Positions 17,201 to 23,730 of a stretch of DNA of 64,000 bases are shown piece after piece. The DNA lies in contig NZ_DAIRVK010000001.1 of NCBI RefSeq assembly GCF_036802865.1, positions 248,001 to 312,000 on the forward strand. Reading direction: 5' to 3'. The number at the start of each line of letters is the position of its first letter. The first letter of the stretch is position 1. Both the position numbers and the translations under genes were made by a program. Origin of the DNA: Sulfurospirillum sp036802865 (GTDB taxonomy: Bacteria > Campylobacterota > Campylobacteria > Campylobacterales > Sulfurospirillaceae). A model generated the notes under the pieces. The model saw only the letters and a list, made by a program, of their open reading frames with translations. It searched no databases and was not told where the DNA came from.

Positions 17201-17939
17201 TGAATTTTTTATTTTTGAAATTTTCATTGTATTTTTTGCAAGTTTTTTTCATGGTATTGTAGGGTTTGGGTTCCCCATGGTGGCGACACCACTTTTTGTC
17301 CTTTTTTTAGACCTTAAACTCGCTGTTTTATATACCCTTTTCCCAACACTTGTTACCAATATTATCAGTCTAAAAAAAGAAAATTCTTTTGGCGATATCT
17401 GGAAAGAATTTTCGCCACTTATTCTCTCAGTCATGGTAGGAAGCATTATTGGAACACATCTTCTTGTCGTCTATTATAACCATTATTACAAATTGATAGT
17501 AGCAGCTGTGATGCTTTTGTATCTTAATAAAGAGAGATTACGTTTTTCCTTGACCCAAGTTGTAGCAAAACAGAAAAAAAGTATTACCGTTTTCATTGGG
17601 CTTTTGAGTGGCTTGGTTGGAGGTATGGCGAATATTATGTCACCTGTACTGATTATGTTAATTTTAGAGTTGAAACTTGATAAAAAACATGTCATTGGGG
17701 TTTTGAGTTTTTGTTTTATTGTCAATAAGACATTGCAAGTTCTCATTTTTGGGTACCACGGAAGTTTTACTATGGAAAATAGTACGCTTATTGCGGTATT
17801 TGTAGGGATAGCACTGATAGGTTTTGGGTTTGGAAATAAAATCCATGAGCGCATTGATGAAAAGCTTTATACGACAATTTTAAATCGTTTATTGTGGGTA
17901 ATTTCTTTCTTCCTGATTTTCTCTACATTTTACATGTAG
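17193..17939 (+). CDS. TauE/SafE-family membrane permease
   Basis: 248 residues with about eight hydrophobic segments. The repeats FHGIVGFGFPMVATPLFVL and GLLSGLVGGMANIMSPVLIM are the two diagnostic glycine-rich half-motifs of the TauE/SafE (DUF81) family. Members export sulfite, sulfoacetate or other organosulfur anions, or are of unknown specificity. ATG 17193 overlaps ribD by 8 nt. The stop overlaps the convergent DUF309 gene by 10 nt. Confidence 0.85.
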   Translation: MFDEFFIFEIFIVFFASFFHGIVGFGFPMVATPLFVLFLDLKLAVLYTLFPTLVTNIISLKKENSFGDIWKEFSPLILSVMVGSIIGTHLLVVYYNHYYKLIVAAVMLLYLNKERLRFSLTQVVAKQKKSITVFIGLLSGLVGGMANIMSPVLIMLILELKLDKKHVIGVLSFCFIVNKTLQVLIFGYHGSFTMENSTLIAVFVGIALIGFGFGNKIHERIDEKLYTTILNRLLWVISFFLIFSTFYM

Positions 17940-18244
17940 AGTTCATATTTGCGTAGCAAAAGGGTTTGTGCTTCTTTGTAAAGTGCGGTGTAGTCCGATG
18001 GAGTAGAATCAATGAGTGGCGCATATTTTTCATACGTTTTCCATACTTGAATGGCACCATCTTTTTTCCCTTTACATGCCAAGGCTAATGCTGTAGATGC
18101 ATTGATGAGCCCTTTAAGAATTTTTGCTTCATCCTCCGATTCAGGAAGTTTTTTCAGACGATGCCACTCTTCTTCCAAAACTTCATGACCTTCAATAAAC
18201 TCATCGTTTTCGACGACATTTAAAAACTGGGTAATTGCTAGCAT
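17930..18244 (-). CDS. DUF309-family small helical protein
   Basis: 104 residues. The segment EFIEGHEVLEEEWHRLK followed by KGLINASTALALACKG matches the DUF309 family, whose characteristic HExxEEEW stretch looks like a metal or acidic site. No biochemical function is established as far as I know. It ends inside the 3' end of the convergent TauE-like gene. The upstream side faces the long non-coding stretch before the cold-shock gene. Confidence 0.75.
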   Translation of the reverse strand: MLAITQFLNVVENDEFIEGHEVLEEEWHRLKKLPESEDEAKILKGLINASTALALACKGKKDGAIQVWKTYEKYAPLIDSTPSDYTALYKEAQTLLLRKYELYM

Positions 18245-19058
18245 TACAGGCTCTTTATTTTAGGGTTAAAGGAATGCATAGAAGCTCTTTATGTATCGTT
18301 GATACAAAGTTCTTAGTTATCAATGCATTCGCTATCAATAAGAATACCAAATTTTTTGCAAAATGGATAATAGTTTGATAGAGAGAAGAGATATCCAATG
18401 TAATATATTTGAGTCAAAAGCAAAATGCATGAGCGTAAATAAATTGGATAAATTTTTTATTTTAAAAGCAAAAAACTCTTTGAAAATAGAAAATGAGGTT
18501 AAATACAGATAAATCAAGATTTACAGGAGCCATTTTTGTCATTTTAGAGCGATATAATTGCTTTTTAGAAAAAGAAATTAAAGAAATGAAATAAGGTAGT
18601 TAAGGGATCAAAATTATCGTTATTTCTCATAAAGTTTTATTCATTAACATACGCTACCATTTCATTAAAAAGCGAGTATGCATGTGTGTTTGTCTTCTAA
18701 AGGTACTTTCAAGATTTAAGACCGCTTTAGAGCATTCAAATAGACTACTTTGTTCTTGCAAGATTTAGTGCTGTACTTACGTTTTTTACTAAAGCATATA
18801 CTTACCATTAGAATAAGAGTAAAAGAGAAGCGTAATGTGCGCTAGAGTACGTATATTTTGTGACTTTTATGTAATGAGCATAGATAAAAGCAATTTAAAT
18901 TTGCTTTATTTTAAAAAATTGGATAAACTAATTTCCTAGAAAGATGAGGTTCGAGTTCATCTTTGGTAGTTTTTTGATACGTGACCTTTAGTTAGCATCC
19001 TAAAATACTCCAAAAATACTCAATTTTCTACTTTTCGATTTTATAACAGGAGCATACG
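18245..19058. other. 0.8-kb non-coding stretch before the cold-shock gene
   Basis: No convincing gene on either strand; the only open frame of 60 codons (minus, 18335-18517) is low-complexity AT-rich sequence without an RBS. Visible structure includes a plus-strand TATAAT near 18551, a hairpin at 18887-18907, a terminator-like hairpin at 18941-18975, and two direct copies of AAAATACTC 11 bp apart at 19002-19010 and 19013-19021. It may hold a small RNA ending at about 18975 and the cold-shock promoter. Alternatively it is a decayed gene. Confidence 0.5.
18941..18975 (+). terminator. Terminator-like hairpin upstream of the cold-shock gene
   Basis: AAGATGA (18941-18947) and TCATCTT (18957-18963) form a 7-bp stem around a 9-nt loop, followed after six bases by TTTTTT. 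No annotated gene precedes it on this strand, so it would end an unannotated transcript. Confidence 0.45.
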
Positions 19059-19274
19059 ATGGCTTTATTAGAGGGAACCGTTAAATGGTTTAACAATGAA
19101 AAAGGTTTTGGTTTTATCCAACCAAATGATGGCGGAAAAGATGTATTCGTACACTTTCGTCAAGTTAATAGATCAGGTTATGGTCGTGTATCTTTGGCAG
19201 AAGGCCAAAAAGTTACTTATGAACTAGGCGAAGGTCCAAAAGGCCCACAAGCTGAGAACGTAACAGCACTATAA
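19059..19274 (+). CDS. Cold-shock domain protein (CspA-like)
   Basis: 71 residues. The RNA-binding motifs RNP1 (KGFGFIQP) and RNP2 (VFVHF) are intact, and the rest (QVNRSGYGRVSLAEGQKVTYE) is the variant common in delta/epsilon-type bacteria. These proteins melt RNA structure as chaperones. RBS AGGAG lies 8 nt before the ATG. The long upstream region and a strong terminator at 19281-19310 indicate a single-gene transcript. The 3' end overlaps the convergent kinase gene by 6 nt. Confidence 0.93.
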   Translation: MALLEGTVKWFNNEKGFGFIQPNDGGKDVFVHFRQVNRSGYGRVSLAEGQKVTYELGEGPKGPQAENVTAL

Positions 19275-20444
19275 TTCTTCGGAGGAGATTTTCTCCTCCA
19301 CCTCTTTTTTAAACCAATATCTAAATTCACTTCCTTTTTTCTCTTCCGATCTTACTTCAATCACAATGCTATATTTGTCGCAAATACTTTTAACAATACT
19401 AAGTCCTATTCCAAATCCACCTTTGTAGATGTCACCACGATAATGACGCTCAAAGATTTTGTCAATTTCTTTAATCCCAACACCTTGATCTTTCACTCCA
19501 AAGCACAGATCATTCTCTTTTGTTTCTAAATATACTTCGATTGTCGTTTTAGGAGGTGAATATTTAATCGCATTGGTGAGATTATTGTCAATAATGCGTT
19601 GAAGCTCAATACGATTGATCTTACAATAGTGTTCAGGCTCAATATATGAGATAATCGTAATCTCTTTAGATGAACTCAGCGCTTCAAAATAAGCAATACG
19701 GTCTTCTAAAAACATAGAAAAATTGAGAAATTCTGTTGTGTAGGTGATGGTTTTATTTTTGATGAGGTATTCAAGATCATCGTAAAGCGTTGAAAGTGTT
19801 GAAAGTGCTGCAAGGGTTCGGCTGAGACGTTTATCTTTGTACTTTTTCACTAACCCTTCAATATTGAGTTGCATAATACCCAAAGGTGTTTTAAGCTCAT
19901 GCATGACATCCGTAAAAAAGAGATTCATACGTGTTGAGGTTTCGATGTAGGGTTTGAGTAACAGCTTTAAAAGAAGATAAGAAAAAAGAAGCATTCCCAC
20001 CAAAACAACACCAATAATAATTAAAATATCGAAAATAACCTGTGAATGTGAAATCTCTTTTTGCACCACTAAAAACTTTACATGTAAAGCATTGGAAGCC
20101 AGTGGGTATTTGTAAAACAGTGAAGTATTATTTTTGACAAATTCATCGCTAAATGATGGGATAGGTTCTTCAATCAGAGAAAAAACAATGTGGTTGTTCG
20201 CATCCAAAAGGGCACTTTTAAAAATGATGGAGCGAGGAAATAAAAAGGTTTTTTGCAAAGGCATAATACCCTGAATGGTTGCCTCAATCTCTTTGGCATA
20301 GCTTCGCAGCTGAACTTCTTGATTTACTTGATTAAGTCTAAGTGAAACGGAGAGATAATTTAAAATCGGAAAAGAAACAAGCAACAGAGTCAAAAAAGTG
20401 AGAATGATCGCAAAAATAAACGCATTTTTTGTCTCATTTTTCAA
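19269..20444 (-). CDS. Histidine kinase of sensory module 1
   Basis: 391 residues. Membrane segments near residues 10-32 and 140-165 flank a periplasmic domain of about 105 residues. The HisKA motif MHELKTPLG places the phospho-acceptor at about H182. N box LQRIIDNNLTNAIKYS, G boxes DQGVGIKEI and GGFGIGLSIVKSICDK are intact. There is no HAMP domain obvious. It is a clear paralogue of the kinase at 36.8-38.0 kb. It overlaps the regulator gene by 11 nt. Its C-terminal coding end contains the bidirectional hairpin that terminates the cold-shock transcript. Confidence 0.9.
   Translation of the reverse strand: MKNETKNAFIFAIILTFLTLLLVSFPILNYLSVSLRLNQVNQEVQLRSYAKEIEATIQGIMPLQKTFLFPRSIIFKSALLDANNHIVFSLIEEPIPSFSDEFVKNNTSLFYKYPLASNALHVKFLVVQKEISHSQVIFDILIIIGVVLVGMLLFSYLLLKLLLKPYIETSTRMNLFFTDVMHELKTPLGIMQLNIEGLVKKYKDKRLSRTLAALSTLSTLYDDLEYLIKNKTITYTTEFLNFSMFLEDRIAYFEALSSSKEITIISYIEPEHYCKINRIELQRIIDNNLTNAIKYSPPKTTIEVYLETKENDLCFGVKDQGVGIKEIDKIFERHYRGDIYKGGFGIGLSIVKSICDKYSIVIEVRSEEKKGSEFRYWFKKEVEEKISSEEL
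19281..19310 (+). terminator. Terminator of the cold-shock gene
   Basis: GGAGGAG (19281-19287) pairs with CTCCTCC (19293-19299), followed by a T-run to 19310. The hairpin lies inside the last codons of the convergent kinase gene. Confidence 0.8.
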
Positions 20445-21093
20445 TTTTATATCCTATGCCTTTAGCGGTAATAATAAAATCTTTCTCTGTTTTATCCCGT
20501 AGTTTTTTAATGAGCATTCGTATGTCGTTATTACCGATCTCTTTTCCTTCCCAAACGTATTCATGTATGAGCTCTGTGGAGATATAATTACCACGATTTT
20601 TGACTAAAACAAACAGAAGTTTTCGCTCAAAATTACTTAGGGTTATTTGCATGTCTTCACACCAGAGGCTTTGATCATTGCTGTGGTACGCAAAGCCATG
20701 GGTGAGAGGTATAACATCCAACGTAGAGTGCAAATGATAACTTTTGAGTGTTTGAGAAACACGGTATTGAAGCTCTTTAAGTGAAAAAGGCTTGCGCAAA
20801 TAGTCATTACACCCAAGATCATAACCCAATGAGAGGTTGTTAATATCCGTGAGTGAAGTAATGAAAATAATGGGCAGATCAAGTTTAGCTTTGCGAACTT
20901 CTTTGAGTATGGCATACCCGTCCATATGCGGTACGCGAATATCTAAAAGTGCTAAATGGTAGTGGTGTTCAAAAAGCGCATCTAGTGCAAGAAGCCCATC
21001 ATCAAAGGCATCGACTTTGTAGCCCATCTCTTCTAAAGAGTCTTTGATGCTCTCATTGTATGTATAGTCATCTTCAAGGAGTAGAATCTTCAT
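20434..21093 (-). CDS. OmpR-type response regulator of sensory module 1
   Basis: 219 residues. The receiver has E7/D8/D9, phospho-acceptor D51 (LALLDIRVP), T/S at FITS, and K at YLRKPF. The C-terminal winged helix has TLSNFERKLLFVLVKNRGN and DIRMLIKKLRDK, ending in GIGYKIEK. It is clearly paralogous to the regulator at 36.2-36.8 kb (shared start MKILLLEDDYxYNESIK). It is encoded between the Cache protein (4-nt overlap) and kinase (11-nt overlap). It is the best candidate to bind the 11-bp-spaced repeats at the divergent tsdA promoter and at psrA1. Confidence 0.9.
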   Translation of the reverse strand: MKILLLEDDYTYNESIKDSLEEMGYKVDAFDDGLLALDALFEHHYHLALLDIRVPHMDGYAILKEVRKAKLDLPIIFITSLTDINNLSLGYDLGCNDYLRKPFSLKELQYRVSQTLKSYHLHSTLDVIPLTHGFAYHSNDQSLWCEDMQITLSNFERKLLFVLVKNRGNYISTELIHEYVWEGKEIGNNDIRMLIKKLRDKTEKDFIITAKGIGYKIEK

Positions 21094-22037
21094 CGAATCA
21101 GTACCTCATGTTGCAGGGAGTCTTGAATGGCGGGCTCCAACATTTTCACAGGTAAAGGTATTGCACGAGGCGCAAGGGAGGCTCTTAGCAACAGTGACTC
21201 TTTAAGTAAGGATTCTCCAAACCAAATACCAATGTAACCTACTTGTTTTGCTTCGATGTCAAAAAGAGGTGTAAAACCAAAAAGTGCGCCATTGGATCGC
21301 GCAAAACCTTGTTGCATAATCGGTGTTGAGACATTGGATATAAACGAGTTAATGCATCCTGAAGAGCAGTTGTTGCTGACGATAACATAGCCATCAATTT
21401 GTTGGAGCTCTTTCATCCATTCGCCAATTTCTAACAACTCTTTATCCATTAAAATAACAAAATTGATCTTTTTTGCACTGAGATTTTGAGCCACTTCATC
21501 AAAACTTATAATGATTTCCAGTGAACCTATAAACTCGTTTTTGTCAAAAATAGGACAGAGTGCTTTAATGTTAAGACGTTTACCAAGCTCTATGGCAACT
21601 AAAGGCACTTTGATTTGCTGCAGGAGTGAAATACCTTTGCGAAACGTGGAAAGATCATCGCCATAATCTTCAAAATCCCAACTTCGCACATACGCTTTAG
21701 CATCTTTGGTATGGAGTTGTACTTCGAGATTTTCGATTTGCAAGTAGTGTTTGATTTTGGGAATTTCTTTTTGCAAGGTTTCAAAAAGTAGTTTTCGATC
21801 ATTTTTAAGATAGCCTTCTTTAAGGGCTTCATTTTGAGAGAGTATGAGAGAAACGCTCAGTGCGAGTTGCTTCTCATGCGAAATAAGCTCTTGTGTAAGT
21901 CCAAGTACGCTCTCCACACTATTTTTTGCATCTTCTATGTAAAGATTATGGTTGGCACGATAAATCAAAAAGCCAAATATAAGTATCGCGATACAAAAAA
22001 ATCCGATAAGAAGCGTAAATAAGCGAAAATTTTTGAT
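21090..22037 (-). CDS. Membrane-anchored Cache sensor of module 1, probable ATC start
   Basis: About 315 residues. One N-terminal membrane segment (FTLLIGFFCIAILIFGFLIY) and a periplasmic double-Cache-like domain with LHTKDAKAYVRSWD, DDLSTFRKG and IKALCPIFDKNEFIGSLE; no kinase, HAMP or methyl-accepting output. A CSSGC pair near residue 235 is a possible redox or metal site. The first ordinary start (TTG 21968) would delete the membrane segment. The open frame upstream has no ATG/GTG/TTG, but ATC at 22037-22035 follows AAAGGA by 6 nt and aligns with the ATG start of the paralogue at 37992. Either a non-canonical start or a base error. Confidence 0.78.
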   Translation of the reverse strand: MKNFRLFTLLIGFFCIAILIFGFLIYRANHNLYIEDAKNSVESVLGLTQELISHEKQLALSVSLILSQNEALKEGYLKNDRKLLFETLQKEIPKIKHYLQIENLEVQLHTKDAKAYVRSWDFEDYGDDLSTFRKGISLLQQIKVPLVAIELGKRLNIKALCPIFDKNEFIGSLEIIISFDEVAQNLSAKKINFVILMDKELLEIGEWMKELQQIDGYVIVSNNCSSGCINSFISNVSTPIMQQGFARSNGALFGFTPLFDIEAKQVGYIGIWFGESLLKESLLLRASLAPRAIPLPVKMLEPAIQDSLQHEVLIR

Positions 22038-22069
22038 AGGGAGTCCTTTTTCGTAGAAACCATTGCAAA

Positions 22070-22075
22070 ATTATA
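22070..22075 (-). promoter_or_regulatory. -10 box of sensory module 1 operon
   Basis: Minus-strand TATAAT (AAGGTATAATTTTGC). Transcription would begin near 22063, about 26 nt before the proposed ATC start of the Cache gene. That rules out starts further upstream. Confidence 0.6.
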
Positions 22076-22094
22076 CCTTAAAAGCGAAGCAGAG

Positions 22095-22129
22095 AAATTG
22101 ACGTTAAATTGACACAAAAGGAGTAAGAT
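22095..22129 (+). promoter_or_regulatory. tsdA promoter with 11-bp direct repeats
   Basis: Two identical AAATTGAC half-sites at 22095-22102 and 22106-22113 (11-bp period, one helical turn) precede TAAGAT at 22124-22129. The layout is that of an OmpR-type activator site overlapping the -35 region. The psrA1 promoter has the same arrangement with identical spacing. Because the region is divergent, the same repeats could also control sensory module 1. Confidence 0.65.
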
Positions 22130-22162
22130 AATCGTATAAATGAGAATCTAAAGGAGGCTTTT

Positions 22163-23167
22163 ATGAAGATTGATTTAATGCTGCGTTTAGCGCTCGTTGT
22201 ATCGTGTGCAAGCGGGCTTTTTGCACTTGATACTGCTGAGCTTAACAAACGCTCCGACAAAGGGTTTAAACCTGTGGTGGTGAAGGATTGGAAAGCACCC
22301 GATGAGAGTACGATTCCCAATAATATGTTCGGTGATACAGTGCGTTATGGTAAAGCGTTGGTTTCTGAAACCTATAAATACATAGGACCAGAAGTTGCTG
22401 ATAAAAATATGCGTTATGCTGGCAATAATCTTGCCTGTGCCTCGTGTCATCAAGAAGCAGGAACTAAAAAATGGTCAGGACCTTTCATGGCATCTTTTAC
22501 TTCATTTCCACAGTATCGCAACCGTGATGAGACAATTGGAAGCATCGAAGGGCGTGTTAATGGGTGTATGAATCGCAGTATGAATGGTAAATCTTTACCA
22601 GAAGATGGCAAAGAGATGCGCGCGATTGTGACGTATATGTATTGGCTAGGACAGGGCATTCCTTTAGGTGCTAAAGTCGAAGGTGCTGAATTCCCTCAGG
22701 TTAATCGCAAGATGATTATGAGCCAAGCGGCTGATCCTATCAAAGGTGAGAAAGTCTATCAAGAGTTTTGCGTTTCGTGCCATGGTGAGAATGGTCAAGG
22801 TGTCAAACGTGAAGGCAAGGCAAATGGTTATGAATTTCCACCGCTGTGGGGAAAAGACAGTTACAACACGGGAGCGGGTATGTACCGTGTGATTCGTGCC
22901 GCGGATTGGATTGGGGCAAATATGCCTTTGGGAGCGGACAATCACAACCGCATTTTAACGGATGAACAAGCGTATAATGTCGCTGCGTATATCAATAATT
23001 ACGACAAACCACGCGATGTCAAAGCCAATCGTGAAAAAGACTTCCCTGATCTTAGTATGAAAGTACCTGATAGTGATATTGGACCTTACGATGATAACAA
23101 AACGCGTCACCAACACAAATTTGGCCCTTACCAAGGGATTATTATTCCTGCAAAAAAAGCGGAATAA
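22163..23167 (+). CDS. tsdA: TsdA-type dihaem cytochrome c (thiosulfate dehydrogenase/tetrathionate reductase)
   Basis: 334 residues with a Sec signal peptide (about residues 1-21). Haem motifs CASCH (92-96) and CVSCH (203-207). C135 in the segment RVNGCMNRSMNGK corresponds to the unusual cysteine axial ligand of haem 1 that marks TsdA enzymes; M254 (NMPLG) may ligate haem 2. TsdA interconverts thiosulfate and tetrathionate in the periplasm; the direction here is not decidable, though the anaerobic context favours tetrathionate reduction. RBS AAAGGAGG is strong. It is divergent from sensory module 1 and followed by a hairpin at 23177-23200, so it is probably monocistronic. Confidence 0.85.
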   Translation: MKIDLMLRLALVVSCASGLFALDTAELNKRSDKGFKPVVVKDWKAPDESTIPNNMFGDTVRYGKALVSETYKYIGPEVADKNMRYAGNNLACASCHQEAGTKKWSGPFMASFTSFPQYRNRDETIGSIEGRVNGCMNRSMNGKSLPEDGKEMRAIVTYMYWLGQGIPLGAKVEGAEFPQVNRKMIMSQAADPIKGEKVYQEFCVSCHGENGQGVKREGKANGYEFPPLWGKDSYNTGAGMYRVIRAADWIGANMPLGADNHNRILTDEQAYNVAAYINNYDKPRDVKANREKDFPDLSMKVPDSDIGPYDDNKTRHQHKFGPYQGIIIPAKKAE

Positions 23168-23176
23168 TCTTAAAAC

Positions 23177-23200
23177 CGTGGCAGATTTTATTCTGCCACG
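23177..23200 (+). terminator. Hairpin after tsdA
   Basis: CGTGGCAG and CTGCCACG form an 8-bp stem around an 8-nt loop, ten bases after the tsdA stop codon. The following sequence is only moderately T-rich, so it may be an RNA 3'-end stabiliser or a weak terminator. Confidence 0.6.
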
Positions 23201-23265
23201 TATCTCATCTACTTTAAAAATCCATATTTCTTACATGTCATGACTTTATGTTTAGACTATTTCTT

Positions 23266-23271
23266 TATAAT
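23266..23271 (+). promoter_or_regulatory. -10 box of the YgbA-like gene
   Basis: TATAAT preceded by TTCTT, about 117 nt before the ATG at 23383. It implies a leader of roughly 105 nt. The leader contains a 12-codon frame from ATG 23290 without a ribosome-binding site. Confidence 0.45.
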
Positions 23272-23382
23272 ATACTCTTATAAAATCAAATGGTGGGCTT
23301 TCTGCGCAATATCTGGAGCTTCGCTTGAAACGCATGTTGAGAGTTTTGTAAAAATTCTCGTAAAAATCAGAAAAGAGTATGC

Positions 23383-23730
23383 ATGAACAAAGAAAAATTG
23401 GTCTTAGACACCCAAACCCTGCATCGTTTTATTCAACTCCATTGTGACAAAAAGCATCACGATGTGCCTAAAAAAAAGGATGTTTTGCAAGTCAATTTTA
23501 AAGAAGAGTCTTTGTGCGACCTACCTTTTAATCTATGTGAAGAGTGCGAAACCCTGTTTCTTTATGGGTATGGTAAGCTTAAAAATTGTCCGCATGAGCA
23601 TAAACCAAGCTGTCGTAAATGCCCAGATCCGTGTTATGAAAAGCCTATGTGGAAAAAAATGGCGAATGTTATGATGTTCAGCGGTATGCACTTAGGACTC
23701 ACTAAAATCCGAAAATTCTTTTCAAAATAA
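23383..23730 (+). CDS. YgbA-like (nitrous-oxide-stimulated promoter family) Cys-rich protein
   Basis: 115 residues with cysteines at LCEECETLFLYGYGKLKNCP and PSCRKCPDPCYEKP, and a basic C-terminus (MHLGLTKIRKFF). This matches the YgbA_NO family (E. coli YgbA), linked to the nitric-oxide-responsive NsrR regulon and reported to help recovery from nitrosative stress; the Cys-rich core suggests a metal or Fe-S site. The end overlaps the next gene's start by 1 nt, so they are co-translated. Confidence 0.75.
   Translation: MNKEKLVLDTQTLHRFIQLHCDKKHHDVPKKKDVLQVNFKEESLCDLPFNLCEECETLFLYGYGKLKNCPHEHKPSCRKCPDPCYEKPMWKKMANVMMFSGMHLGLTKIRKFFSK

Noticed and set aside
18335..18517. 60-codon minus-strand frame in the region before the cold-shock gene
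   Set aside because: Low-complexity Leu/Phe/Ile-rich product from AT-rich DNA, no RBS, no recognisable family; more likely chance.
18944..18962. GGTTCGAGT inside a hairpin, resembling a tRNA T-arm
   Set aside because: The pairing does not give a 5-bp T stem with a 7-nt loop in the right register, and no acceptor, D or anticodon arms are found around it; a terminator-like hairpin explains it.
22061..22063. ATG 22063 as start of the module 1 Cache gene
   Set aside because: It is in the wrong frame, translating to a short unrelated peptide, and coincides with the predicted transcription start.
23290..23328. 12-codon leader peptide (MVGFLRNIWSFA) before the YgbA-like gene
   Set aside because: No ribosome-binding site and no attenuator-type hairpin follows; probably chance.
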